Positions 43,401-51,341 are shown, counted from the first letter of the stretch. The stretch is DNA of 64,000 nt from Cytobacillus oceanisediminis (GCF_007830235.1 NZ_VLKI01000009.1:137803-201802); one strand, 5' to 3'. The notes: generated from the sequence alone by a model not told the origin. Numbers and translations: made by a program.

Positions 43401-44209
43401 AACAAGATGAGAGTGCAGAAGACTTACTGCAATTGGTTTATGAAGGCAAGCCGGTTCCTGCAGAATCGAATTATAAGGAAAAAATACTGGAACAACTTTC
43501 ATGGAAATATTCCTATAAACAGGCTGCTCAGCACCGCTCCAAACAATCCGTTTCAGAAGTGAAGCGGCAGCGGGAAATTTTTTTAGATGAAGATAACGGC
43601 ACTGAATTAGTCCGTAAAATAAATAAACCGCTGTTAAGCCGCCCTCGTTTTATGCAGGAAAAAGCACTTTCGCCGGCGGAACGTGGAACGGCCATGCATG
43701 CAGTGATGCAGCATATTGATTTCAGCAGGCCGGCAACATTGGAATCCGTTTCAACTAAGATGGATGAAATGGTTCATACCGAACTGTTGACGGAAGAGCA
43801 GCGGGAAAGCGTCGATCCGCAGCTGATCGTGCAGTTTTTTGAAAGTGAACTTGGACAAAGAATGGTTCAGGCAGCTTCAATCCGAAGAGAAATCCCATTC
43901 AGTTTATCGTTCCCTGCCCGGGAAATCTATCCTGACTGGCAAGGCGAAGATGAGCCGGTTTTAATCCAGGGGATTGTGGACTGTATGTTTGATGATGAAA
44001 AGGGCCTCGTGCTCCTTGACTATAAAACGGATGGAATCACCGGCCGATTCAAAGGCGGCTTTACCGAAGCAAAACCTGTTCTTGAAAATAGATACAAAGT
44101 GCAAATCGACATGTACACAAGAGCACTCGAACATATTTTGAAAAGGGAAGTCAATGAAAGGTATCTATTTTTCTTTGATGGTGCCCATTCTATTAAGTTA
44201 GAGAAATAA
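40442..44209 (+). CDS. addA: ATP-dependent helicase/nuclease subunit A (AddA)
   Basis: A 1255-residue UvrD-type helicase fused to a RecB-family nuclease; works with AddB in break repair. Helicase motif I is AAAGSGKTAV (34-43), motif II is VDEYQDTN near 415, later motifs include TIHSSKGLEFPFVF, and the nuclease motif LLDYKTDG has D1193 and K1195. The start lies inside addB behind AAGGAGGTGGAGG, so the two subunits are coupled. In B. subtilis sbcD and sbcC follow addA; here yisB comes next after a terminator. Confidence 0.96.
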   Translation: MKMAIPPKQADATWTDDQWKAIMAKGQDILVAAAAGSGKTAVLVERIVNKIIAAEDPINVDELLVVTFTNASAAEMRHRIGEALEKAINVNPKSVHLRKQVSLLNKASISTLHSFCLELIRKYYYMTDIDPGFRIADETEAQLLRDEVLEDLFEEEYGKEGNDAFFALVDTFTNDRSDTALQDIIRDLYDFARSNPSPNQYLDSIVEMYNVDGTSSLEQLPFVCSLLNDVDLQLKGAKQLLEYGLELTKLPGGPAPRAENFIADLQVVTILIEAKDDSWSALYEAMQLWSFGRAKTCKGDNYDEALVEKAKKLRDQAKKIISDLQEELFGRRPESFIRDMAEMKPHIETLVSLVKDFSVRFGQVKTQKGLVDFADLEHYCLEILAAAGEDGRLLPSEAALACRNQFKEVLVDEYQDTNMVQEAILQLVTADSEENGNLFMVGDVKQSIYRFRLAEPNLFLGKYTRFDQNGEETGLRIDLARNFRSRKEVLYGTNYIFKQIMGVSVGEIEYDEPAELVKGAPYSEDQGYPVELAIIDLEGNEQDETKPEDLQDGFDSAELAQSQLEARYMAAKIKEIIGDRKEVYNPKTQSGRPAMYRDIVILLRSMTWAPQIMEEFKQQGIPVYANLSSGYFEATEVAIMMSLLKVIDNPYQDIPIASVLRSPILGLTEEELAQIRIHNKRGSFYEALISFCRIEPNLETGELYEKVRPFFDQLKEWRVMARQSSLSDLIWHLYRKTRFYDFVGGMPGGKQRQANLRALYDRARQYEATSFRGLFRFLRFIERMRDRGDDLGAARALGEQEDVVRLMTIHSSKGLEFPFVFIAGLARNFNTMDLKKPYMLDKEFGFAAKYVNAEKRISYPSLPQIAFKRKKKMEMLAEEMRVLYVALTRAKEKLFLVSSVRSAEKKLSQWLQTAEHRDWLLNEFDRASANSYLDWIGPSLVRHKDCETLRGEATAVSPLVPSDILEHPSCWNITIMKSGDAAMLSSEQDESAEDLLQLVYEGKPVPAESNYKEKILEQLSWKYSYKQAAQHRSKQSVSEVKRQREIFLDEDNGTELVRKINKPLLSRPRFMQEKALSPAERGTAMHAVMQHIDFSRPATLESVSTKMDEMVHTELLTEEQRESVDPQLIVQFFESELGQRMVQAASIRREIPFSLSFPAREIYPDWQGEDEPVLIQGIVDCMFDDEKGLVLLDYKTDGITGRFKGGFTEAKPVLENRYKVQIDMYTRALEHILKREVNERYLFFFDGAHSIKLEK

Positions 44210-44210
44210 G

Positions 44211-44249
44211 AAAAAACCGGCAGGGGAATTAGAATCTTGCCGGTTTTTT
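44211..44249 (+). terminator. Terminator after addA
   Basis: 12-bp stem AAAAAACCGGCA/TGCCGGTTTTTT enclosing a 15-base loop. Confidence 0.92.
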
Positions 44250-44310
44250 CGTATATGGGAAGAGGTGTCAAAAAGAATTAGGGTAATCTAAAAGAAAAAG
44301 GCGGCTTCCC

Positions 44311-44622
44311 ATGGGAAAAAAGAGGACAGAAACCGGAGCATGCGAATTGTGTTTACGGGAGAATGCAGAGATAACAGTACATTATTTGACGACGAAAGAA
44401 ATGGGGGGAACCTTCCTGCCGACAGCAAATTTATGTATCCCCTGCCACAAGCAGATCCATGCTTTATATACAAATGTTGAGCTCGCAACAAGGCTGAACA
44501 CAAATGAATTATTGCAGAAGGACGAGAAAATAGGAAAGTATATGAAATGGATTAAGAAACAGCCTTCTTCCAAGCTAACAAAAGCAAGAAAATCCAACGA
44601 AATAAAATCAAAAGGACGATAA
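44311..44622 (+). CDS. yisB: HNH-type protein YisB
   Basis: A 103-residue small protein with an HNH/zinc-finger fold. Zinc ligands are C11 and C14 (CELC) and C42 and C45 (CIPC); the putative catalytic residues are H24 (TVHYL) with H46 and H50 (CHKQIH). The C-terminal third is lysine-rich and may contact nucleic acid. Length and place match B. subtilis YisB, annotated as an HNH endonuclease without a defined role. AAGGCGG stands before the ATG. It may act with the addAB system next door, but the terminator between them argues against co-transcription. Confidence 0.85.
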   Translation: MGKKRTETGACELCLRENAEITVHYLTTKEMGGTFLPTANLCIPCHKQIHALYTNVELATRLNTNELLQKDEKIGKYMKWIKKQPSSKLTKARKSNEIKSKGR

Positions 44623-44645
44623 CACGTCGGCTATCGTCCGGTTTT
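44614..44645 (+). terminator. Terminator after yisB
   Basis: GGACGATA/TATCGTCC with a 10-base loop containing part of the stop region, then GGTTTTAG. Confidence 0.8.
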
Positions 44646-44669
44646 AGATTAATGTTTTCAAAATCATTA

Positions 44670-44888
44670 TTAGTTATTTCCGACGGTTGGCTGATCAATT
44701 AGGTTGGTATCCAGCACATTGCTGGCATTAAGGCCATTATTAGTAATGATAAATCCTCCGGTATTCAAGGCTCCCTGTCCGGTTGTTGATTTGGAATTGC
44801 TTTTTGGTGAGATAAATAGCGTGTCACCAAATTGTACAACTCCCCCGCCGACATTTATGATTTGTACCGGTCCAATTATAGCTGGCAT
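44670..44888 (-). CDS. gerPF: Spore germination protein GerPF
   Basis: A 72-residue protein, last gene of the gerP operon, needed for nutrient germinants to pass the spore coat. It begins MPAIIGPVQIINVGGG and keeps the family pattern of a hydrophobic beta segment, FGDTLFISPKS, then GALNTGGFIITNN. It is a paralogue of GerPA at the other end of the operon. I start at ATG 44888, which puts AAAGGA at a proper distance; the ATG at 44897 is too close. Sporulation-specific expression is inferred from the operon promoter. Confidence 0.9.
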   Translation of the reverse strand: MPAIIGPVQIINVGGGVVQFGDTLFISPKSNSKSTTGQGALNTGGFIITNNGLNASNVLDTNLIDQPTVGNN

Positions 44889-44925
44889 GAAAAACATCCT
44901 TTTTAAAATTATTTATAAGCATACT

Positions 44926-45318
44926 TTATGCTCTCCCAGTTTGATTGTTCCTTTTTGGATAGAGCTGGCGGATATGCTTGACACGTGTTTCCATTGAAAT
45001 ATGCTTGCTGCTGCCAATATGGATAATGGAAGATGAAGAAACACCAATCACATCGATATTTTGCACTTTTATGACTGGATTTAGCTGTGTTGTCTGGATT
45101 GATATTTCTTCTTCAATGGGCAGGAGGGGAATCGATTCGCTGAATATCGGATAAACAGAATAATTCCCTTCCCGGGCGTTAAAAAACTCAGCTTCCCGCT
45201 GTACGGCTATAGCCCTGGAGAAACCCTGAATATAGGAGGAATCTCCAATCTCAAAGACAGAAGAAAATGAAATAGTATCAATGGTAATTTTATCGACCGC
45301 TGATGTTCGCTGAAGCAT
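44926..45318 (-). CDS. gerPE: Spore germination protein GerPE
   Basis: A 130-residue coat-associated germination protein. It has two short repeats of the GerP style, SFSSVFEIGDSSYIQGFSRA near residue 18 and IGVSSSSIIHIGSSKHI near residue 90; the second resembles GerPD. It starts at ATG 45318, with the GGAG of the gerPD end serving as ribosome site five bases after the gerPD stop. gerPF follows. In B. subtilis and B. cereus gerP mutants germinate slowly because germinants cross the coat poorly. Confidence 0.9.
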   Translation of the reverse strand: MLQRTSAVDKITIDTISFSSVFEIGDSSYIQGFSRAIAVQREAEFFNAREGNYSVYPIFSESIPLLPIEEEISIQTTQLNPVIKVQNIDVIGVSSSSIIHIGSSKHISMETRVKHIRQLYPKRNNQTGRA

Positions 45319-45323
45319 TTTGT

Positions 45324-45500
45324 TTACTCCGGTGTCAGCGGCACAAAAGGCCCTACAAGGAGTGATTCTGCAGGTGTATCAAAAGTAGCCGCGAGCTGGA
45401 TCGTTTCGGTATCTCCTACCATGAGGACAGAGGAACTAGATACACCCAGCACTCTGATATTTCCAACGCACAAATCCCTGTTATATACTTGATAGTTCAC
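45324..45500 (-). CDS. gerPD: Spore germination protein GerPD
   Basis: A 58-residue protein starting at GTG 45500 and reading MNYQVYNRDLCVGNIRVLGV, then SSSSVLMVGDTETIQL and a proline-containing end PFVPLTPE. The length equals that of B. subtilis GerPD. The GTG overlaps the gerPC stop (GTGA), and TAAACAAAATG links it to gerPE. It is easily missed because it is short and lacks an ATG start, but its place in the six-gene order A-B-C-D-E-F and the SSSS-hydrophobic-GD pattern shared with GerPE make the call secure. Confidence 0.9.
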   Translation of the reverse strand: MNYQVYNRDLCVGNIRVLGVSSSSVLMVGDTETIQLAATFDTPAESLLVGPFVPLTPE

Positions 45501-46108
45501 TCTTTATTCATTCCTTTCATATTCTCAGGCAGATGAGAGATAAAGGCATGGACCCCGTTTTGTATTTCCTTTTTAATATGCTCTATAACCTCTGCATTAT
45601 CGTTTTCCTGTGGTCCCCTGTTTGCAGCCTGCTGCTGTTTAATATAGAAATCAATTCTATTTGGCAGCTGCTTTTTAATGTCCTCTTTGATAAATGCAAT
45701 ATAAGAATCGTCTACAGATACATTTAAGTTTTGCTGAACAGTGGAGACCACTTCAGGCAACTCGGTTTCTAAATATTGATAGATGGCATCTTCAATTTCC
45801 ATCGTTCTTTTCATGTGGTTTTTTGGCGATATAGGTGCTTTGATGTTTTTGTTATCGACGGCAAAGTCTTCAATATTTTGCAGCTCAGAAGGATTAAGTC
45901 CAATGTTTAAGGTACCTTCAAGAGACTCCACCTTAAGCTGGTCGAATTTATATTCAATTCGATCCACCTGCATAGGGGGGCGGCTTTTAAGAGCCTCAGT
46001 TTCTCCCTGAAGCTTTTTGACCATTGCTTCCAGGCTGCGGATCCTTCTTTCCTGAGCCTCTACGAAAGCATGCAATTGCTGAAGATAGGAATGAAATTGC
46101 TGGTTCAT
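45497..46108 (-). CDS. gerPC: Spore germination protein GerPC
   Basis: A 203-residue protein, the largest of the gerP set. An N-terminal coiled coil (about 8-45, with heptads in LHAFVEAQERRIRSLEAMVK) is followed by a beta-rich middle (VDRIEYKFDQLKVESLEGTL) and a helical C-terminal half. In B. cereus/B. subtilis it is required for normal GerP protein localisation in the coat. ATG 46108 has GAGGTGG upstream; the two in-frame GTGs before it lie in that site. The stop overlaps gerPD by four bases. Confidence 0.9.
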   Translation of the reverse strand: MNQQFHSYLQQLHAFVEAQERRIRSLEAMVKKLQGETEALKSRPPMQVDRIEYKFDQLKVESLEGTLNIGLNPSELQNIEDFAVDNKNIKAPISPKNHMKRTMEIEDAIYQYLETELPEVVSTVQQNLNVSVDDSYIAFIKEDIKKQLPNRIDFYIKQQQAANRGPQENDNAEVIEHIKKEIQNGVHAFISHLPENMKGMNKE

Positions 46109-46147
46109 GCGCACCACCTCGCTTTTATCAATTATTCACCCCTATGG

Positions 46148-46378
46148 TTACGATGGAGTGACCAATGGGACTGACGGTGTTGTTAGTAAAGAGTCTGTTT
46201 GAACAGATGGAACTGAGACTTCAGCTTCCGGTGCAGGTTCCGTAAATCCCCCTGTGTTATATAAATAGGAGGCTGGCTTGATTATGCCTGCACTTCCGAT
46301 CTGCATAACGGAAGAGTTTGTAATCCCGCCTATTTTTATAAAATTGATATGAATCGATTGCTGTATATAAAAATTCAT
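46148..46378 (-). CDS. gerPB: Spore germination protein GerPB
   Basis: A 76-residue protein beginning MNFYIQQSIHINFIKIGGI, the typical GerPB opening, followed by SSVMQIGSAGIIKPASYLYN and a proline/serine-rich tail. The start is ATG 46378 behind GGGTGAT; an upstream in-frame ATG at 46390 lies just before that site. Second gene of the gerP operon, 15 bases after gerPA. Coat permeability role as for the other GerP proteins. Confidence 0.9.
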   Translation of the reverse strand: MNFYIQQSIHINFIKIGGITNSSVMQIGSAGIIKPASYLYNTGGFTEPAPEAEVSVPSVQTDSLLTTPSVPLVTPS

Positions 46379-46393
46379 GCTATCACCCATTTT

Positions 46394-46615
46394 TTAAGCA
46401 TTAAAATAGTTGCCTTGGTCAACGCCATCTGAATCGTACGTATTCGTTGAGCTTCGATTATTATAGACATTCAGCCCATCACCTGTGTTAAAAGAACCAG
46501 CGCCAGAAAATGTCTTAGCGTTCGATACAGGCATGATTTTGTAAACATCCCCAATGTTAAAAACCGCGCTGCTTCCGATTGATATAACCTGTGCGACTCC
46601 AACAATAGCTGGCAT
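46394..46615 (-). CDS. gerPA: Spore germination protein GerPA
   Basis: A 73-residue protein, first gene of the operon. It begins MPAIVGVAQVISIGSS and keeps the conserved FNIGDVYKIMPVSNAKTF, GAGSFNTGD and GVDQGN blocks of GerPA. Its length is that of the B. subtilis protein. The start is ATG 46615 behind AAAGGGTG. It is preceded on the minus strand by a candidate sigma-K promoter, which would place expression in the mother cell late in sporulation. Confidence 0.92.
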   Translation of the reverse strand: MPAIVGVAQVISIGSSAVFNIGDVYKIMPVSNAKTFSGAGSFNTGDGLNVYNNRSSTNTYDSDGVDQGNYFNA

Positions 46616-46646
46616 ATATAACACCCTTTTAAATTATTTCTTGTAT

Positions 46647-46673
46647 ATCGTATGTGCCTAAAAGCTGATTGTG
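46647..46673 (-). promoter_or_regulatory. Candidate sigma-K promoter of gerPA-F
   Basis: On the minus strand CACA (46670-46673), 15 bases, CATACGAT (46647-46654). This matches the sigma-K pattern mACm - spacer - CATAnnnT. The B. subtilis gerP operon is transcribed by sigma-K. Confidence 0.55.
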
Positions 46674-46814
46674 ATTAATTAGCCCAAATATCTTCAGTTG
46701 GGCCCCCTTCAATTAAACTGGGAGCCTTCGATAAAACTTGAAAAGAAAAGCAGCACAAAACTGCACTCCCTGTTCACCAAATTTTCAAATTTATGTTCTA
46801 TAACAGATAAAAAT

Positions 46815-46844
46815 CTGACAAACTGTCTCAGTATATGTGATAAT
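46815..46844 (+). promoter_or_regulatory. Candidate sigma-A promoter of the acyl-CoA ligase at 46894
   Basis: CTGACA (46815-46820), 18 bases, GATAAT (46839-46844), preceded by TG. It lies 49 bases before the ATG. No FadR-like or TGTAACY site was found here. Confidence 0.5.
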
Positions 46845-46893
46845 ATAGAAATAAATACAGAATTACCAAAATATTCAGTGAGGTGGCTGTCAG

Positions 46894-48486
46894 ATGAATG
46901 TACCTTTAGTATTGAATCAATTTTTAGATCGTGCTGTTTCTCTTTATGGTTCCAAAAAAGCTATTTTTGCGGATGACAGAGCTTTTACATACGAAGAATT
47001 AAACACCAGGGTCAATCAGCTTTCCCATGGTTTGAAAGCGCTTGAAGTCCGGAAAGGGGATCGGGTTGCATATCTTGCGCCCAATTCAGTTGAGATGCTT
47101 GAAGGGTTTTATGGAGTTTTTCAGCTGGGGGCGATCATGGTTCCTTTAAATATACGTTTAAAGCCGGATGATTATCTGTTCATATTAAACCATAGCGAAT
47201 CAAAAATCCTGTTTGTCGACCAGGACCTTTACCATCTTATTCTTCCTGTAAAAGATAAGCTGAAGACCGTGGAAAAAATTATCGTTCATTATAAGGATGA
47301 AGCAACAGATGAAACGGATTACGATCAATGGCTGGAAAGCCAAAGCAGCGTGCCTTTTAACAGGGAAGTCCTGGATGAAAATGATGTATGCAGCCTTTTA
47401 TACACAAGCGGGACAACGGGCAATCCGAAAGGCGTTATGCTGACACACCGCAATAATTACCTGCATGCTTTGACGACCATGCACCACCTGCGCGTCCAAG
47501 ATCAGGATGTGCTGCTTCATGTATTGCCAATGTTCCATGTAAATGGATGGGGCTCTCCTTTTTATTACACAGCAAATGGTGCTGCCCAAGTGTGCATGAG
47601 AAAAGCCACTCCTGAGAAAATCTTTGAAGCGCTGCAAGCGCACAAAGTATCTGTCATGCATATGGCACCGACTGTCCTGAATTCGCTTATGCAATATTAT
47701 GAACAGCAAGTTCCGAAAATTGAACAGGATGTCAGGGTGGTTATTGCCGGTTCGGCTCCGCCTCCAGCTTTCGTGACAAGAGTAGAAAAGGAGCTTGGCT
47801 GGGAGTTTATCCAGGTCTATGGAATGACTGAATCATCTCCATTAAGCACCGTATCCACTATCCGGTCCCATCTGAAAGAATTGCCGCTTAACCAGCAATA
47901 TCGAATGAAAGCTAAAGCAGGCCACCAGATGATTGGCTGTGAAGTAAAAGTAATAAATGAGCACGGAGAAGAAGTAGCCCATAACGGCAGCGAGATTGGG
48001 GAATTAGTGGTCCGAAGCAACGGGGTGATGAAAGGCTACTGGAAAAATGAAGAGGCAACTATGGAAGCTATTAGGGGTGGCTGGCTTCATACCGGCGATA
48101 TGGCGAATGTCGATGAATACGGCAATATTGACATCGTTGACCGCAAAAAAGATATTATCATCAGTGGAGGGGAAAACATTTCTTCTATAGAAATTGAAGG
48201 TGCGTTATATGAGCATCCAGCCATCCTTGAAGCTGCAGTAATTGCAGTACCGCATGAAAAATGGGGGGAAACACCGCATGCATTTGTCGTCTTAAGAAGC
48301 GGCAAAACATTAACCGAGCAGGAAGTCATTGGTTTTACAAGGGAGAAGCTGGCACATTTTAAAGCTGTAACAGGGGTTACATTCGTGGAGGAGCTGCCGA
48401 AAACCGCTTCAGGAAAAATCCAAAAAATACATCTGCGCAACGATTATTGGGAATCCCGAGGAAAAACAGGGCGGTTTGTTAATTAA
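46894..48486 (+). CDS. Long/medium-chain acyl-CoA ligase (AMP-forming)
   Basis: A 530-residue ANL-superfamily enzyme that activates a fatty or related carboxylic acid to acyl-CoA. The P-loop YTSGTTGNPKGVMLTH is at about residues 169-184. FHVNGWGSPF (the HxxGW-like gate) follows near 210, then the hinge DIVDRKKDIIISGGENI (about 410) and the C-terminal TASGKIQK lysine motif. It resembles fatty-acid-CoA ligases of the AlkK/YngI type more than LcfB. GAGGTGG precedes the ATG. Third ligase gene in the window; it has its own promoter and terminator and shows no link to the BTAD regulon. Confidence 0.9.
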   Translation: MNVPLVLNQFLDRAVSLYGSKKAIFADDRAFTYEELNTRVNQLSHGLKALEVRKGDRVAYLAPNSVEMLEGFYGVFQLGAIMVPLNIRLKPDDYLFILNHSESKILFVDQDLYHLILPVKDKLKTVEKIIVHYKDEATDETDYDQWLESQSSVPFNREVLDENDVCSLLYTSGTTGNPKGVMLTHRNNYLHALTTMHHLRVQDQDVLLHVLPMFHVNGWGSPFYYTANGAAQVCMRKATPEKIFEALQAHKVSVMHMAPTVLNSLMQYYEQQVPKIEQDVRVVIAGSAPPPAFVTRVEKELGWEFIQVYGMTESSPLSTVSTIRSHLKELPLNQQYRMKAKAGHQMIGCEVKVINEHGEEVAHNGSEIGELVVRSNGVMKGYWKNEEATMEAIRGGWLHTGDMANVDEYGNIDIVDRKKDIIISGGENISSIEIEGALYEHPAILEAAVIAVPHEKWGETPHAFVVLRSGKTLTEQEVIGFTREKLAHFKAVTGVTFVEELPKTASGKIQKIHLRNDYWESRGKTGRFVN

Positions 48487-48492
48487 CTGAAA

Positions 48493-48527
48493 GGGGGCCT
48501 GCAGCGTTATGCTGAGGTCCTTTTTTA
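48493..48527 (+). terminator. Terminator after the acyl-CoA ligase gene
   Basis: GGGCCTGCAGC/GCTGAGGTCC with one bulge and a 5-base loop, then TTTTTTAC. Confidence 0.7.
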
Positions 48528-48595
48528 CTGGACAATTTCAACGGCGCTCTCTATCATAAAGAATATGTTTTGTTTCCAAAAAAAGGAGGCGTTTT

Positions 48596-49783
48596 ATGCA
48601 CAAGCCAGTTAGCCCTGTCCTGGAGAAGGACCGGATCATTTCATTGGATATTATGAGAGGCTTTGCCATCCTGGGGATTTTTTTAGTGAATATGCTGTCA
48701 TTCCACTCCCCGTTTTTATATCTTGATCCATTTGAATGGTGGTACAGCCCTGCTGATAAAAGTACATATGTTTTTATTGATATCTTCGTACAAGCAAGTT
48801 TTTATCCATTATTTTCTATGTTATTCGGATATGGTTTAGTCATTTTAAGGGAACGGACCATTGCCAAAGGGCTGCCGTTCGGAGGGATGGCGGCAAGAAG
48901 ATTGTCATTGCTGATGCTAATAGGCATAATTCATGCTCTTCTTATTTGGCATGGAGATATCCTTATCAACTATGCAATTTTTGGATTTATCTTTTTGCTT
49001 TTTATAAAATTGAACGGGAAGAATATGCTCTTGACTGGGATCTTACTCTACATAATTCCTAACTTAATATTCGCTCTGCTATTTTTTGTGACTGTTCTGT
49101 TTGTACCTGCCGAGGAATTGTCTATCTATGATCCTGCTGCAGCGGAAGTGTCTTTGCAAGTATACCAAAATGGCAGCTTCGCAGAAATTACGGCTCAAAG
49201 GATGGAGGATTGGTATTTAGTTAATAATCTTGCCTCATTGCCAATCATGCTAGCTTCCATTTTCCCTCTGTTTTTAATAGGAGGAGGGGCGGCCAAGTTA
49301 AAGTGGCTTGAAGAACCGGCGAAAAGTCGAGGGTTTTTAAGGAAGCTGATGATTGGGTCGCTTGCTGCAGGCTTAGTCTTTAAATTGCTTCCATATTTGC
49401 TGGAAGGCAGCCTGGCAGTGGGTTTTCTGCAGGACATATTCGGAGGGCCGCTTTTAGCGATTGGGTATGGTCTCGCAATTGCATTGGCCATTAATAATGG
49501 TACTATTTCGAAGGTGTTAATGCCCCTCTCTTATGTCGGCAAATTATCGCTGTCCAATTATCTTTTGCAGTCCATTATCTCGACTTTGATTTTTTACAGT
49601 TATGGCTTAGGCTTTTATGGTGAGATCTCCGCTTTTGGTGGAACGATACTAGTCATTTTCATCTTCGCCCTTCAAGTAATGGTAAGCCGCTACTGGGTTT
49701 CCTGTTATTACTATGGTCCGGTTGAATGGATTTGGAGGAGCTTTACTTATTTAAAACGGCCAAATTGGAGGCGGCGGGCTTGA
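48596..49783 (+). CDS. DUF418 family membrane protein
   Basis: A 395-residue polytopic membrane protein with about nine to ten hydrophobic helices. It opens with RIISLDIMRGFAILGIFLVN, the hallmark of the DUF418/YeiB family (acyltransferase-3-like fold), and has the C-terminal DUF418 domain with LSNYLLQSIIST near 318 and GPVEWIWRSFTY near the end. B. subtilis relatives are YxaH and YrkO; none has a known function. AAGGAGG precedes the ATG. The stop TGA overlaps the start of the next gene by one base. Confidence 0.88.
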   Translation: MHKPVSPVLEKDRIISLDIMRGFAILGIFLVNMLSFHSPFLYLDPFEWWYSPADKSTYVFIDIFVQASFYPLFSMLFGYGLVILRERTIAKGLPFGGMAARRLSLLMLIGIIHALLIWHGDILINYAIFGFIFLLFIKLNGKNMLLTGILLYIIPNLIFALLFFVTVLFVPAEELSIYDPAAAEVSLQVYQNGSFAEITAQRMEDWYLVNNLASLPIMLASIFPLFLIGGGAAKLKWLEEPAKSRGFLRKLMIGSLAAGLVFKLLPYLLEGSLAVGFLQDIFGGPLLAIGYGLAIALAINNGTISKVLMPLSYVGKLSLSNYLLQSIISTLIFYSYGLGFYGEISAFGGTILVIFIFALQVMVSRYWVSCYYYGPVEWIWRSFTYLKRPNWRRRA

Positions 49784-50283
49784 TGAGAAGAATTTTAATC
49801 ATTGGCGCTGGGGGAGCAGGCAAATCTACTTTAGCCGGCACCCTTGGCCAAAAACTTGGCATTCCGGTCTATCATCTGGATTCGCTATTTTGGAAGCCAA
49901 ACTGGACACCTCTTCCGCGTGAACAATGGAAGATAACTGTACAAAAGCTATTAAAGAAAGAAGAGTGGATTCTTGATGGCAACTTCGGCTCCACTCTTGA
50001 TATGAGAATAGAAGCTGCTGACACTATCATTTTCCTTGATTATTCTTCGGTCCGATGCCTTTATGGTGTCGTGAAAAGAAGAATTCAATACCACGGCAAA
50101 ACCCGTCCGGATATGGGGAAAGGGTGTCCTGAAAAACTGGATTGGGAATTTTTAAAATGGATTGCAGGCTATAAAAAGAATAAATCTCCCGAAATCATTA
50201 GCAAGCTTTCAAAACTGGAAAATAAGCAGGTACTACATTTTCATACTCCTGCAGAGGCTTACGAATTTCTTAAAGAGTTATAG
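49783..50283 (+). CDS. P-loop NTPase (adenylate-kinase-like, topology modulation family)
   Basis: A 166-residue cytoplasmic nucleoside kinase-like protein. It begins MRRILIIGAGGAGKSTLAGT, with Walker A GAGGAGKS. Next come the HLDSLFWKPNW segment, the DGNFGSTLDMRIEAAD segment and FLDYSSVRCLYGVVKRRI; these identify the family annotated as DNA topology modulation protein FlaR or adenylate-kinase-like. The start is the ATG in TGATG, overlapping the DUF418 stop, behind GGAGG at 49768-49772; frames reading further upstream lie within the DUF418 gene. A terminator follows. Confidence 0.87.
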   Translation: MRRILIIGAGGAGKSTLAGTLGQKLGIPVYHLDSLFWKPNWTPLPREQWKITVQKLLKKEEWILDGNFGSTLDMRIEAADTIIFLDYSSVRCLYGVVKRRIQYHGKTRPDMGKGCPEKLDWEFLKWIAGYKKNKSPEIISKLSKLENKQVLHFHTPAEAYEFLKEL

Positions 50284-50287
50284 ATTG

Positions 50288-50313
50288 AGAGGTCACCTAG
50301 GGGGCCTCTTTTT
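50288..50313 (+). terminator. Terminator after the P-loop gene
   Basis: AGAGGTC/GGCCTCT with an 8-base loop, then TTTT. Confidence 0.75.
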
Positions 50314-50394
50314 AATAATTAACGTTAAATAGTCTCGTAAATCTGACAATTTGTATTATACTTAAAATGTGATGAATAAAAATGAGGTGATGAA

Positions 50395-51303
50395 ATGAAG
50401 TTTGTTACAGCAAAGGATAGCAGAGGCAGCTTTGTCGGACTTATAGATGGATCCGGGACTAGAGTTTTGCCCCTAGCTGCTGCCGTAGAAAAAATGGAAG
50501 GAAGCAGTGATTTCCCGGCTTCACTAAAGGAATGCATTGCATTAGGGGATGCATTCGTTGAAAAAGTACATAAATTAATAGATTGGGTAAGCAGCAGTTC
50601 TGAAAGAGCTGAACTATATCTCTCGCTGGATTCTGTTACACTCCAGGCCCCAATTCCGCGCCCGGATAAAAATATCTTTTGTGTTGGTAAAAACTATGCA
50701 GAGCATGCCATCGAAATGGGCAGCAAAGAGGATATTCCGGAGCATATTATGGTTTTTACAAAAGCGCCCACAACAGTAATAGGCCCAGATGAAACAGTAC
50801 TAAACCATAAAGAAGTAACCTCTCAGCTTGATTATGAGGGAGAGCTTGCCGTTATTATCGGAAAAACGGGACGGGCCATTCTAAAAGAAGAAGCATTGGA
50901 TTACGTATTTGGCTACACGATCATTAATGATGTGACAGGAAGAGACCTGCAATCCCGCCATAAGCAATTTTTTATCGGAAAAAGCCTGGATACAACCTGT
51001 CCGATGGGACCATGGATTGTTCATTCATCCGCTGTAGAAAATCCGAACAAGCTGGATATTCAAACAACGGTAAACGGGGAAGTGAGACAAAGCTCGAATA
51101 CGGAAAACTTTATTTTCCCGATTGAAGAAATTATTTCTGTTTTATCCAGGGGTATGACACTCGAGCCGGGAGATATTATTGCTACAGGTACGCCTGCCGG
51201 TGTCGGGAAAGGCTTCAAGCCGCCGCGTTTCCTGCAGCCGGGAGATACTGTAGAAATTACAGTTGAAAAAATCGGTTCTTTAACAAATTCGATAGAAAAA
51301 TAA
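50395..51303 (+). CDS. yisK: Fumarylacetoacetate hydrolase family protein YisK
   Basis: A 302-residue FAH-superfamily enzyme. The N-terminal ~85 residues are a small lid domain; the catalytic domain starts at NIFCVGKNYAEHAIEMG. Metal ligands are expected at the glutamates in DYEGELAVIIGK and the aspartate of INDVTGRDLQ. B. subtilis YisK has been linked to oxaloacetate decarboxylation and to Mbl/cell shape. GAGGTGATG precedes the ATG. A terminator lies seven bases beyond the stop, so it is transcribed alone. yisL follows, as in B. subtilis. Confidence 0.92.
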   Translation: MKFVTAKDSRGSFVGLIDGSGTRVLPLAAAVEKMEGSSDFPASLKECIALGDAFVEKVHKLIDWVSSSSERAELYLSLDSVTLQAPIPRPDKNIFCVGKNYAEHAIEMGSKEDIPEHIMVFTKAPTTVIGPDETVLNHKEVTSQLDYEGELAVIIGKTGRAILKEEALDYVFGYTIINDVTGRDLQSRHKQFFIGKSLDTTCPMGPWIVHSSAVENPNKLDIQTTVNGEVRQSSNTENFIFPIEEIISVLSRGMTLEPGDIIATGTPAGVGKGFKPPRFLQPGDTVEITVEKIGSLTNSIEK

Positions 51304-51309
51304 TGTCTT

Positions 51310-51341
51310 GGCCTATGCAATTGCTGCATAGGTCTTGTTTT
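51310..51341 (+). terminator. Terminator after yisK
   Basis: GGCCTATGCA/TGCATAGGTC with a 5-base loop, then TTGTTTTG. Confidence 0.85.
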
